A stretch of 15,790 nt of DNA from Verrucomicrobiota bacterium (GTDB lineage Bacteria; Verrucomicrobiota; Verrucomicrobiia; Verrucomicrobiales; DEV007): assembly GCA_027618625.1 (NCBI GenBank), contig JAQCER010000009.1, forward strand, positions 1 through 15,790, in the 5' to 3' direction. Position 1 is the stretch's first letter; each line of letters starts with the position of its first letter. A model generated the notes under the pieces. That model searched no databases and was not told the DNA's origin. It worked only from the letters and a program-made list of their open reading frames with translations. Shown here one piece after another: positions 1-7,007 of this stretch. A program made the translations under genes and the position numbers.

Positions 1-155
1 CCACATTCAGAACCAGGTAGACTGCGGCACACGCCTGCATAGCGAATCAACAACCTAACGAGCACGTACCGGATTCTTGGCAACGTCAAACGCCTCGAAA
101 ACTGCGTCAGTCGTGTCCACGCGGCACGAGATCGGAACCTGGGCAGCGCGAAGAC

Positions 156-175
156 GACCGCCGAGACGGGCGGTC
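156..175 (-). terminator. Hairpin after the importer operon, possible terminator
   Basis: A perfect 7-bp stem (GACCGCC / GGCGGTC) with a 6-nt loop lies 12 nt beyond the stop codon of the last importer gene on the minus strand. Its position suits transcription termination or mRNA 3'-end protection. No T-tract follows on either strand, so a classical intrinsic terminator is not proven. The remaining bases 1-155 hold no gene I can support. Confidence 0.35.
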
Positions 176-187
176 TACCGGAAAATG

Positions 188-1132
188 CTACACCCGTTCA
201 AAGCGGAGCAAGCGCCGGACGAGGCCGGAAACGAGATCGCCGACGAGGACGATGGCTCCGCCTAACAGGACGAAAAAAACCATTTGGTCAAAGGCGCGGC
301 CTGATTTTGCACCGACGACCAGGTAACCGAGGGAAATGACGCCGAGCATGCCGAGGACGGTGGCTTCGCGAACACAGGTTTCCCAGCGGTAGAAGAAGTA
401 GACGACCATGCGATTGAACGATTCGGGGAGGAGTGCGGCAAGGTAAGCACCGAGCCGGCCGCCACCGTGAACGATCACGGTCTGGGCAGGTTCCTGCGGT
501 GCATTTTCGATCACTTCGGCGCCGAGTCGACCGAGGATGCCGAAGTTGTGAATTGCGAGCGCGAGCACGAGCGCCCACGGATCGGGGCCGAAGATGGAGA
601 TCAATAGGAACCCCAGCACGTATTCCGGAAGGCTTCTGGCGAAGACGAACAGGGCGCGGGTGATTTTGTTGCCAAGGAACCAAAAAAAATGGGGCATGGT
701 GAATCTCCCGTGGCCACCGGTCATTCCGAGTGGTTCGCTGGTAGCAAGGTTGCGGGCGGCACCGGGCAGCAGGGCGAGTGCCCACAGACCAGAAAGCGCT
801 GCCGCCACGGTGGCCAGCGAGAAGGTGATGATCGATGCCTCAACGCCTTTGCCTTCACTGAGCTGCTTGCCCGCCCACGGCCATGCCAGGGACCAGTCGC
901 CGGTGTTTCGCACGGGTGCCGGTGTCATTTTGGCGAGGAAGCGTTCAAGGTTGGCCTGCTTCTGCTCGGGCGTGAGGTAGGATTTGTAGAGGTCGCCGGC
1001 CGTCCATGACCACAGCACGAGCGCGGCGAGGATGCACAAGCTGATGCGCAGGAACCACGACTTTGGCCGTGCGCGGTGCAACTGGGCGATGCGCTCGGTT
1101 CGGGTGATTACGGCTGGTGCAGCGGTCGTCAT
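188..1132 (-). CDS. phnE: PhnE-type ABC transporter permease (second permease of the operon)
   Basis: This 314-residue inner-membrane protein should form half of the translocation channel of a PhnD/C/E-type importer for an oxyanion (phosphonate, phosphite, phosphate or selenate). A hydrophobic segment lies near residues 28-46 and several more follow from about residue 100 to the end. The stretch with HNFGILGRLGAEVIE has the form of the cytoplasmic loop (EAA-type motif) by which BPD permeases dock on their ATPase. A long extracytoplasmic stretch rich in charged residues, about residues 47-95, follows the first membrane span. Start is ATG at 1132, 10 nt after the stop of the other permease, with only a weak ribosome binding site. 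It is the last gene of the operon. It is more divergent than the upstream permease, and its loop lacks a tidy EAA consensus. Family is sure; substrate is not. Confidence 0.85.
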   Translation of the reverse strand: MTTAAPAVITRTERIAQLHRARPKSWFLRISLCILAALVLWSWTAGDLYKSYLTPEQKQANLERFLAKMTPAPVRNTGDWSLAWPWAGKQLSEGKGVEASIITFSLATVAAALSGLWALALLPGAARNLATSEPLGMTGGHGRFTMPHFFWFLGNKITRALFVFARSLPEYVLGFLLISIFGPDPWALVLALAIHNFGILGRLGAEVIENAPQEPAQTVIVHGGGRLGAYLAALLPESFNRMVVYFFYRWETCVREATVLGMLGVISLGYLVVGAKSGRAFDQMVFFVLLGGAIVLVGDLVSGLVRRLLRFERV

Positions 1133-1142
1133 CTCGGTTCAA

Positions 1143-1991
1143 TCAATCGCGCAGACGTTTGCGAATGCTGGCACCCCACCATTCGATGATGGCGATGGCG
1201 GCGAACAGCAGGTAAAGGTAAGTCCAGATTTCGCGGTAGTGGAATTCGTCGGATGATAGCTTTATGCGGTAGCCGATGGTCTCGATTCCGATGAAACCGA
1301 AAACAGCTGCGGTGCGCAGCGCGCACTCAAGGCGGTAAAACGTGTAAGATACGAGGTCCGGCAGAGCGCGCGGGATGAGTCCGAAGAAGAATGCGGAAAA
1401 GCTGCCAGCACCGATCGCCTGCAGTGCTTCCTGGGAATCGCGTGCGTGTTCTTCGAGCATCTCGGAGTAGATCTTTGCCAGAATACCGGAGAAGGGAATG
1501 GCGACGGCGATGACTCCAGCTTCGCTCGACAGGCCGACGGCAGTGATGAACAGCAGCCCCCAGATGAGTTCGTGAATGGATCGGGCAAAGGCAATGACCG
1601 TACGAGTGGTAACGTAAGTAACGCGCAGCAGCGCCATCAACCACGGCTGCCCGGATCGATTGGGCCACCATGCTGTAGTGGAAAAAAATGTCAGAACGAT
1701 GGCGCAGGGCACGGCCACGGTCATCGCAAGCAATGCGAACCGCAGAGTAATCAGTACCGACTGAATAGCGACCAGCAGGAACGGTGGTGCGCCATCGACG
1801 GGCGATTCGTAGTTGAGCGCAGGCCGGAATGCGGCGGCAAAAAACTCGCCTGCAAGCTTCAGCGAGTTCCCTTCGACCAGTCGCCGCGGATCGAGTCCGA
1901 GCAGCCACGCACACATGGCTGCCGCGATGCCGATGCCTAACAGCGTCCCGCGCCGTGAGCCCAGAAAGCGCTGCCGCAGACTCGCCGTCAA
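1143..1991 (-). CDS. phnE: PhnE-type ABC transporter permease (first permease of the operon)
   Basis: This 282-residue polytopic inner-membrane protein is a binding-protein-dependent permease, partner of the adjacent ATPase and of the second permease. The EAA-like loop is clear: AIPFSGILAKIYSEMLEE, followed by the conserved stretch with GLIPRALPDLVSYTFYRLE, typical of PhnE/PtxC proteins. Membrane spans are visible near residues 18-33, 72-105, 125-160 and 245-270. The start is a TTG at 1991 whose last two bases and the next A form the TGA stop of the ATPase gene (TTGA overlap). A purine-rich Shine-Dalgarno run (GGAGGGGAG) ends a few bases upstream and supports this start and translational coupling. 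Two different permeases imply a heterodimeric channel. Family is secure; substrate is inferred only from neighbours. Confidence 0.88.
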   Translation of the reverse strand: MTASLRQRFLGSRRGTLLGIGIAAAMCAWLLGLDPRRLVEGNSLKLAGEFFAAAFRPALNYESPVDGAPPFLLVAIQSVLITLRFALLAMTVAVPCAIVLTFFSTTAWWPNRSGQPWLMALLRVTYVTTRTVIAFARSIHELIWGLLFITAVGLSSEAGVIAVAIPFSGILAKIYSEMLEEHARDSQEALQAIGAGSFSAFFFGLIPRALPDLVSYTFYRLECALRTAAVFGFIGIETIGYRIKLSSDEFHYREIWTYLYLLFAAIAIIEWWGASIRKRLRD

Positions 1992-2797
1992 CGGTGCTCC
2001 CCTCCCCCATCTTCCAGCATTTCACTTCCGCTCAAATCGTAGAGATCATCGAAAAGCTTGTCCCCGATCGATGCGGAATCCTGATCAAACTGCACGTGGC
2101 CACTGCGCAGGCCGATGAGTCGGGGCAAGTGCGCACGCGCGAGTTCCAGATTGTGCAGGCTGATCACGAGCGTCAGGTTATGTTCCTCCGCCAGATCGTT
2201 GAGCAGAGCTACCAGGCTTGCTGCCCGGGCCGGGTCGACGCTCGAAACAGGCTCGTCGGCTAGAATCGCCTGCGGTTTTTGAAAAAGCGCACGGGCGACA
2301 GCGACGCGTTGCCTTTGCCCGCCCGATAGCTGTGAGGTGCGGGCGAACAGCTTTTCTTCAATGCCTACGCGTTCAAGTAGTTCATGGATTTCCTCAAGCG
2401 AATGCTTCGAAACAAACAGTAAGTCTTTCAACGTTCCCGCGAATCCGCGGCGACCGATCCGACCGATCGCAACGTTTTGCCATACCCGCAGATTCGGCAC
2501 CAGCCCGAGATGCTGCGGAATGGTAGCGATGCGAGAGCGCACTGCCCGCAAAGACTGTGCGGAAAGGGAATCGATGCGTTTCCCAAGCGCACTCACCCTG
2601 CCAGAAGTCGGTTGCACCGTGGCGTTGAGCAGGCGCAAGAGAGTCGTTTTCCCGCTGCCGCTGGGGCCCACCAACCCGAGGCGTTCGCCAGAAGCGATGC
2701 GCAGGTTGGTGGGAACAAGGGCGTCCAGTTTGCCGTATCGACACCCGGCGCCTTCAAGTTCAAAGGCCACCTGGGGACCGCTCGGTGGAACTGACAT
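1988..2797 (-). CDS. phnC: PhnC-type ABC importer ATP-binding protein
   Basis: This cytoplasmic ATPase should power the importer. All nucleotide-binding motifs are intact in the 269 residues: Walker A GPSGSGKTT at 44-52, Q-loop around Q95, signature LSGGQRQR at 157-164, Walker B ILADEP at 178-183 and the switch histidine H215 in VISLHN. The length and the IPQHLGLVP Q-loop context fit the PhnC family, where this position usually reads as F-Q-x-x-x-L-V. Start ATG at 2797 is 15 nt after the binding-protein stop; no strong ribosome binding site is visible. The C-terminus runs past the ABC core by about 40 residues and its stop overlaps the permease start by 4 nt. The position second in a D-C-E-E gene order supports an importer role. 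Confidence 0.92.
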   Translation of the reverse strand: MSVPPSGPQVAFELEGAGCRYGKLDALVPTNLRIASGERLGLVGPSGSGKTTLLRLLNATVQPTSGRVSALGKRIDSLSAQSLRAVRSRIATIPQHLGLVPNLRVWQNVAIGRIGRRGFAGTLKDLLFVSKHSLEEIHELLERVGIEEKLFARTSQLSGGQRQRVAVARALFQKPQAILADEPVSSVDPARAASLVALLNDLAEEHNLTLVISLHNLELARAHLPRLIGLRSGHVQFDQDSASIGDKLFDDLYDLSGSEMLEDGGGEHR

Positions 2798-2812
2798 TGA
2801 TACAAATGAACG

Positions 2813-3757
2813 CTAGTTCAACAGACCGAGCGCCGTCGCTACATCTGCGATCCCCTGAAAGTCCTCGTTTTTCGCTTCGATAATTGCTGAGCGCTGCAAG
2901 ATATTGAGCAACTCCGGATCGTCAATATCGATGAGTGCTCTCTGCAGCTTGGCGATAAAGCCATCGCCGAAGATCCAGTTCAGATCCGGGTGTGCGGTCC
3001 AGTTGTAGTCCGCGTAGTAGGGGGTCTTCCAGATGATCTTGCAGATGGCCGGATCGAGATTCCCTTCCGCCACCATCTTGTCATACGTGGTGTAGCTCAA
3101 CACACCGGCCTGCCAGGTGCCGGCTTCGACCAGCTTGGCGGTCTTGTCATGTGCGCCGGAGTATCCGACCGGCTGGCTGAACCAGTCGTCCGGGCCGGAG
3201 CCGGTAGCTTCGCGAATGAAGAATTCGGGCATGAGGCGACCAGAGGTCGACTTCTGACTGCCAAAGGTGAACTTCAGGTCTTTAATGCCGACGGGGAAAT
3301 CGTCTGACGGCTCCAGTCCGGTATCAACGTTGGCGATGAAGTAGGAAAGGTACTGTGGATCTTCCGCGCCTTGGGCAATCGCCAGTGCACCCTCGACCTC
3401 AGCACGCGCCTGCACGCCAGTGAGCCCGCCGAACCACGCCAAGTGGATTTCGCCATTCACGAACTTGGACACCGATGCATCATAGTCCGCCGCAGGGATG
3501 AACTCGGTCTTCACCCCGAGGGTTTTGGCAAGGTAGTCCGCCAGCTTCTGGAATTTCACCGTCTGCTCGGTGGTATTCATGTCAGGGATTGCGGAAAAAC
3601 GCAGCGGCTGAGTAGCCGGGCCGCCTTCGGACAAAGTGGTCGCTCCGTCCGGTTCAGTCTCGGTCGCAGGTGCGGACCTGTCCTTATTTTCGCAGCTGGA
3701 AGTGAAGATGGCGAAGGGCAGCGCCAAGGCAGCTGCGAGGAAGTGTCTCTTTTTCAT
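2813..3757 (-). CDS. PhnD-like periplasmic binding lipoprotein, possibly of the 'putative selenate' clade
   Basis: This exported solute-binding protein (314 residues) captures an oxyanion and delivers it to the two permeases. The N-terminus has KKR, a hydrophobic stretch at 6-18 and a cysteine at 22 (TSSC), so it is probably a lipoprotein, though the -3 residue is T instead of the usual L. Family marks are WFGGLTGVQAR at 108-118, FGSQKSTSGRLMP at 165-177 (the S-T-S-G ligand-binding loop of PhnD-like proteins) and SGAHDKTAKLVEAG at 200-213. From memory, the run FSAIPD, WFGGLTGVQAR, STSGRLMP and HDK.KLVEAGT.QAG matches the clade annotated as putative selenate ABC transporter binding protein better than E. 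coli PhnD. No selenium gene is visible nearby, so phosphonate, phosphite or phosphate remain possible. It is the first gene of the operon, starting at ATG 3757 without a clear Shine-Dalgarno sequence. Confidence 0.88.
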   Translation of the reverse strand: MKKRHFLAAALALPFAIFTSSCENKDRSAPATETEPDGATTLSEGGPATQPLRFSAIPDMNTTEQTVKFQKLADYLAKTLGVKTEFIPAADYDASVSKFVNGEIHLAWFGGLTGVQARAEVEGALAIAQGAEDPQYLSYFIANVDTGLEPSDDFPVGIKDLKFTFGSQKSTSGRLMPEFFIREATGSGPDDWFSQPVGYSGAHDKTAKLVEAGTWQAGVLSYTTYDKMVAEGNLDPAICKIIWKTPYYADYNWTAHPDLNWIFGDGFIAKLQRALIDIDDPELLNILQRSAIIEAKNEDFQGIADVATALGLLN

Positions 3758-4472
3758 GGTGTCGTTTGGTTTGTTCTGCCCACAGGATGGACGAAAGAAT
3801 TAGAAAAACAGGACGCGTGGGCACACCAGAGCGCGGCGGTAAGCGAAAAATTTCATGCCACAGCGTCAAGCACTGGATTTTTGCCAGTGCGCACAAAACC
3901 GTCAGCACCCAGCGGGGTGCTGATTGCTACTTTTGGACGACGACCGCCGCCCCAGCAAGCTGGGCTCAGAGCAGGCATCGCAGAAGCAACTTAGACCGTT
4001 CGATCAAGGAAATCACAATGGCGACTGTGATATACCCTGAGAACTGCGCGGTCAATCCTGAAATTGAGTTGCGCCTGAAGGGTCGAACCTGGCAGTTAAG
4101 TTAAGGGATGGCCATCTGGCGGGACACGATGTTATGTTGGGCAGTCCCGACACACTCGACATCGCGGGTACAAAGCCTAAAGCAGGATAGAATATCGAGC
4201 CATTTGTAGGCGGCAGATGCCGGGGCTTCCCTTGTTCAAGCGCTGGCCCTGGCACCAGGGCGCAGCCCTAAAACAGCTTATTTTGCCTTCAATTTTTGCA
4301 AGAGGACGACGCCCGAGCCCACCGGGGCGTCTCTGCGAATTCCGCTGCGCCTTTAGGCTCGCTTGTCACGGCTAAAGGTCATTCGGATCCTGCAGATGAC
4401 CATGAAGGCCCGACCACGAGCGCGAGAATTGACTGACGCCCGGGCTGGAGTCCGAGCGGGAACCAAGGAACC
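3758..4472. other. Hairpin-rich region of about 715 bp without a convincing gene
   Basis: This stretch holds the 5' region of the importer operon (minus) and the 3' region of the haloperoxidase gene (minus). No reading frame in it looks like a known protein. A 28-codon plus-strand frame (4018-4104) has an AAGGA about 7 nt before its ATG but nothing recognisable in its product. Perfect hairpins occur at 3870-3890, 3902-3923, 4246-4261 (GCCCTGG / CCAGGGC), 4308-4331 (GACGCCC / GGGCGTC, 10-nt loop) and 4350-4378 (CCTTTAG / CTAAAGG, 15-nt loop). None is followed by a T-run on the minus strand. The last two lie 95-165 nt beyond the haloperoxidase stop and could stabilise that 3' end. A degenerate gene or a structured RNA cannot be excluded. 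Confidence 0.5.
3870..3923 (-). promoter_or_regulatory. Two consecutive hairpins upstream of the PhnD-like gene
   Basis: Read on the minus strand, the first hairpin has a perfect 9-bp stem (TCAGCACCC / GGGTGCTGA, 4-nt loop, 3923-3902). After an 11-nt linker comes a second hairpin with a perfect 7-bp stem (GCACTGG / CCAGTGC, 7-nt loop, 3890-3870). They end 112 nt before the ATG at 3757. They could belong to a structured leader, or the stronger one could end transcription arriving from the haloperoxidase side. I do not recognise a known riboswitch class. Confidence 0.3.
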
Positions 4473-5981
4473 CTAGTCGCGAACCTTGGCGGTCCCGTCG
4501 AAGTATTCCCGGTATTTCGGCCAACTATAAACTGCGATCTTGCGGCCGACATCGAGGCCGATGTCGTTGTCGATCGGAATGTGGTATCCGCCCAAGGCGC
4601 GGGAGAGGGCCGCCATCTCGGCCACGCTGTCCCAGGTGGCGAGGTCGAGGGAAATGGTCTCGCCAGCCGTCTTTTCCGTCAGCTCGCAATGCTTCCGCAT
4701 TTCTGTGAATCCGTAGTCCTCCGATCCCGTGAAAAGCTGGATGACGCGCGCGCAGGCCCCGCTCACGGTGGCGTGGCCGCTCGTGTAGCCCGGAAACGGC
4801 GGAGTCACGAAACTTTGAGGAGAGTAAGGGTGCCATTCCTCGCCGAGCATTTTCTTGGTTCCGCCGTCGGGGCCGGCCCAACCGGTGATCTTCTTCCCCT
4901 TGTAGAAGTGGTGGATGAGCGTCCATGGGCGCGATGAGTCGTACACGCGCTTGGTTTCCCAGCAGGAAATGAAGGCGTCGAAGGCAGCGTTGGCGACGGC
5001 GAAGTAGAGCTGCACGTCCTTGTCCAGATTATGCTTGTCCCGGCGCGAAACGTCCTGCGCGAAGCGAAGCCAATGGCCGCTCTGGCCGGTGCTGCGGGGA
5101 CCATCGCGCATGAATTCCACGATCGCCTTCTCCCGGTTGGTCAGCTTCGCGTTGTATTCCAGCACCTGCGCGGTCTGCTTCTTCAGCGCCTCGGGGTCAG
5201 TTGTCAGCAGCGGCGGCGGACCAGGCCGGAACTGCGCGCTGCTCTCCATGGCGAACGGCTTCACCCGATACCAGTGTGGAGTCAGAAAACCGGGTGTAAC
5301 CTTGCTGCCGTCGTCGAGGGTGAAAGTGATCGGCTGCCAGCGGTCCGGATCCAGGATCTTGTCCGGCGGATTCACCGGGCGGTAGAACGTGTAGTCGGAG
5401 TAGGGCTTGCCGCTACTGCCCGGCTCGTCCCCGAACTGGTTCGCACCGTCGTTCCTCCGGTAATCGATGACCGCAGCGGCGGCAAGCTGCCCAATGCCCT
5501 CGGGCTTCGTCGCGTCCTGCGAGAGCATCGCCGGGTCGAAGCCGAGTTCCCTCATCGCGCCTTCCAGCTTGTCCTTCGATTCGGGGAACGCGAAGACCAG
5601 CGCGTGATGGCTGGCGTAGGCAATGGCCTTGTTCTTATTCTCCAGCGTGTGCTCCTGCTTCGGCCGCCGGAGTGCTCCGCCCAGGCGCGTCCCCACTGCC
5701 TTCTCGTCGAAGGCGGCCCAGGCGGCGTAGACTGCGGTGGCCCAAATCGCCATCTGCCGGGAGAGGACGGTCGGTCGGGCCAGATTCCGATCCACATCGT
5801 CCGCCGACACTTCCTGGCAGAGATCGAGAAGCCGGTAGGCAAGCGAGGCGCCTTCCGCCGCGGGCTCGCCGATGAACTTGTGGAGACGTCTGCCGTCCTG
5901 GGGAGCACTGACTGCCAGTTCCTGCGCGAGCAGCACGGAGGGTGCGAGAAAGGTGATAAGGATGGAAATGGGGATTTTCAT
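4473..5981 (-). CDS. Secreted vanadium-dependent haloperoxidase / PAP2-type phosphoesterase
   Basis: This 502-residue protein belongs to the superfamily that binds vanadate (haloperoxidases, oxidising halides with H2O2) or phosphate (PAP2 acid phosphatases). A signal peptide covers residues 1-20 (KIPISILITF, cleavage near LLAQ), so it acts in the periplasm or outside. The three signature blocks are present in order: K344-x6-R351-P352 (KRVYDSSRP), SGH at 401-403 in PGYTSGHATVSG, and S460-R461-x5-H467 (SRALGGYH). The second block reads T-S-G-H instead of the usual P-S-G-H. The length and long N-terminal helical part fit bacterial vanadium haloperoxidase-like proteins better than small PAP2 enzymes. 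Start ATG at 5981 directly precedes the signal peptide; no Shine-Dalgarno is apparent. Upstream lie 21-bp direct repeats resembling LytTR boxes. Whether it oxidises halide or hydrolyses phosphate cannot be decided from sequence. Confidence 0.85.
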   Translation of the reverse strand: MKIPISILITFLAPSVLLAQELAVSAPQDGRRLHKFIGEPAAEGASLAYRLLDLCQEVSADDVDRNLARPTVLSRQMAIWATAVYAAWAAFDEKAVGTRLGGALRRPKQEHTLENKNKAIAYASHHALVFAFPESKDKLEGAMRELGFDPAMLSQDATKPEGIGQLAAAAVIDYRRNDGANQFGDEPGSSGKPYSDYTFYRPVNPPDKILDPDRWQPITFTLDDGSKVTPGFLTPHWYRVKPFAMESSAQFRPGPPPLLTTDPEALKKQTAQVLEYNAKLTNREKAIVEFMRDGPRSTGQSGHWLRFAQDVSRRDKHNLDKDVQLYFAVANAAFDAFISCWETKRVYDSSRPWTLIHHFYKGKKITGWAGPDGGTKKMLGEEWHPYSPQSFVTPPFPGYTSGHATVSGACARVIQLFTGSEDYGFTEMRKHCELTEKTAGETISLDLATWDSVAEMAALSRALGGYHIPIDNDIGLDVGRKIAVYSWPKYREYFDGTAKVRD

Positions 5982-6028
5982 GGTCTGTGATGTTTTGAAA
6001 AATAAGGGTGAGGTTCCATGGGGTTCGG

Positions 6029-6056
6029 ACTATCGTCGGCCCATTGACAACGTCAC
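6029..6056 (-). promoter_or_regulatory. Possible haloperoxidase promoter
   Basis: On the minus strand a -35-like GTGACG (6056-6051) is separated by 16 bp from a -10-like GATAGT (6034-6029). Each matches the sigma-70 consensus at four of six positions. The -35 lies 9 bp downstream of the nearest LytTR-like core, the arrangement expected for an activator-dependent weak promoter. It would give a leader of about 40 nt. A small inverted repeat TGACAACGTCA covers 6045-6055. The match is weak and rests partly on context. Confidence 0.25.
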
Positions 6057-6063
6057 GTTCGAA

Positions 6064-6126
6064 TGGATGAACGGCCCCTGTGGCTGGATGAATGGTCGCT
6101 ATGGCTGGATGAACATTGCCCATTTG
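6064..6126 (-). promoter_or_regulatory. Three 21-bp direct repeats resembling LytTR-family binding boxes
   Basis: The plus strand reads TGGATGAAC, TGGATGAAT and TGGATGAAC at 6064, 6085 and 6106, an exact 21-bp period. On the minus strand, toward the haloperoxidase gene, the 9-bp cores with one flanking base shift are AATGTTCAT, ACCATTCAT and GCCGTTCAT. Against the LytTR consensus [TA][AC][CA]GTTN[AG][TG], each has one mismatch. LytTR regulators such as AlgR, VirR and AgrA bind pairs of such direct repeats spaced by 12-13 bp, that is, two helical turns; here the cores are 12 bp apart. The array begins 85 bp upstream of the haloperoxidase ATG and lies just past the stop of the LytTR gene. Binding is inferred, not shown. 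Confidence 0.6.
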
Positions 6127-6134
6127 AGCCGGGC

Positions 6135-6824
6135 TCAGTTGATCACCTTCAGCTTCTCCAGCAGGCTGCTGCGGTAGGATTGCCCGACGGGCAACGTCAC
6201 CTGACCAAGACTGAGCTGGACCCCTTCGATCTGGCGAATTCTGGTGACATTGACGATGTACGATCGATGGATACGGACGAACTGGCCGGGCAGCATTTCC
6301 TCAAGCTTGCGCAGAGCCACGAGGCTCATCACCGCATCGCCATTGTCAAAGACGAAACGCGAGTAATTCGCCTGGGCTTCGATGTAGGTCAGTTGCGTGA
6401 GATCGATGCGCTGGATGGTCGAGCCCTCGCGCAGGAACAATGCGGTCACTTGATCCGTGCGTTCAGGGGCCTCGGCGCGGAAGTTCTTCAACTTCACCGC
6501 AGCCTTGGCAAAGCGGGCAAACTCCAGAGGCTTGACCAGATAGTCAACAACATCGAACCCGTAACTGTCTGCGCCGAAGGCAGTGCTCGCGCTGATGACG
6601 ACCACGGGGGTTCTTCGCGGCAGAGCCTTCAAAAGAGAAACACCGTCCACCCCAGGCAGTTCAAGGTCGAGGAAGACTGCATCGAATGCCTCCGTCGCCA
6701 GTAAATGGAGCGCAGTGGTGCCGTCATTCACCTTCAGGCAGTAGTCAATGCCGCCAATCCGCTGGAGGAAACTCTCGACCGTATCGCAGGTCAGCGGATC
6801 GTCATCGACGACGAGACATTTCAT
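6135..6824 (-). CDS. LytTR-family response regulator
   Basis: This 229-residue cytoplasmic transcription regulator has an N-terminal receiver domain, about 1-115, with acidic pair D8/D9, phosphoacceptor D53 in FLDLELPGVDG, S79 and K98 in YLVKPLEF. A LytTR DNA-binding domain follows, about 128-226, with the hallmark stretch FVRIHRSYIVNVTRI at 182-196. I place the start at ATG 6824 (MKCLVVDDDP) because the receiver fold begins there; an open frame runs further upstream but looks non-coding. The hybrid kinase is divergent 183 bp away and the haloperoxidase lies downstream on the same strand, separated by LytTR-like repeats. It is likely phosphorylated through the kinase's Hpt-like domain and then binds those repeats. 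No strong ribosome binding site precedes the ATG. Confidence 0.9.
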   Translation of the reverse strand: MKCLVVDDDPLTCDTVESFLQRIGGIDYCLKVNDGTTALHLLATEAFDAVFLDLELPGVDGVSLLKALPRRTPVVVISASTAFGADSYGFDVVDYLVKPLEFARFAKAAVKLKNFRAEAPERTDQVTALFLREGSTIQRIDLTQLTYIEAQANYSRFVFDNGDAVMSLVALRKLEEMLPGQFVRIHRSYIVNVTRIRQIEGVQLSLGQVTLPVGQSYRSSLLEKLKVIN

Positions 6825-6893
6825 CCGGGCAGAAGCCCCCGGCGGCACTGGCTCTGAGTGGTTGGTAGATGTCACCGTCGGGCTGATTTGAAC

Positions 6894-6919
6894 TCCGATT
6901 CCGTCCGCTGGCAATCGGA
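6894..6919. promoter_or_regulatory. Inverted repeat between the divergent regulator and kinase genes
   Basis: TCCGATT (6894-6900) and AATCGGA (6913-6919) form a perfect 7-bp inverted repeat with a 12-bp spacer in the 183-bp divergent intergenic region. It could be an operator for a dimeric regulator or a hairpin. No LytTR-like direct repeats are visible in this same gap. The match may be chance. Confidence 0.25.
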
Positions 6920-7007
6920 AAACTTGGAAGTGAGTTTTTCGGTGCAGGCAGCGGCCCCACGTTGTATTCCCCGTGTGGCATGCGATGATGCCTTTTCGTC
7001 TGTTCAA

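Noticed and set aside
77..265. Plus-strand frame of 62 codons at the left edge
   Set aside because: TTG start, no ribosome binding site, antisense to the permease 3' end, and no recognisable product.
3842..3860. TGGCATG followed by a T-run on the minus strand, resembling a sigma-54 -24 box
   Set aside because: The essential GC of the -12 box is absent (TTTT in place of TTGC at the correct spacing).
4018..4104. 28-codon plus-strand frame beginning MATVIYPENC with an AAGGA upstream
   Set aside because: Too short, no recognisable family and no operon context; a ribosome-site-like AAGGA is expected by chance in 700 bp.
5635..6123. Minus-strand frame with a repeated HPA/IHP pattern (NVHPAIATIHPATGAVHP)
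   Set aside because: The pattern is only the translation of the 21-bp DNA repeats, and the frame then runs through the haloperoxidase gene out of frame.
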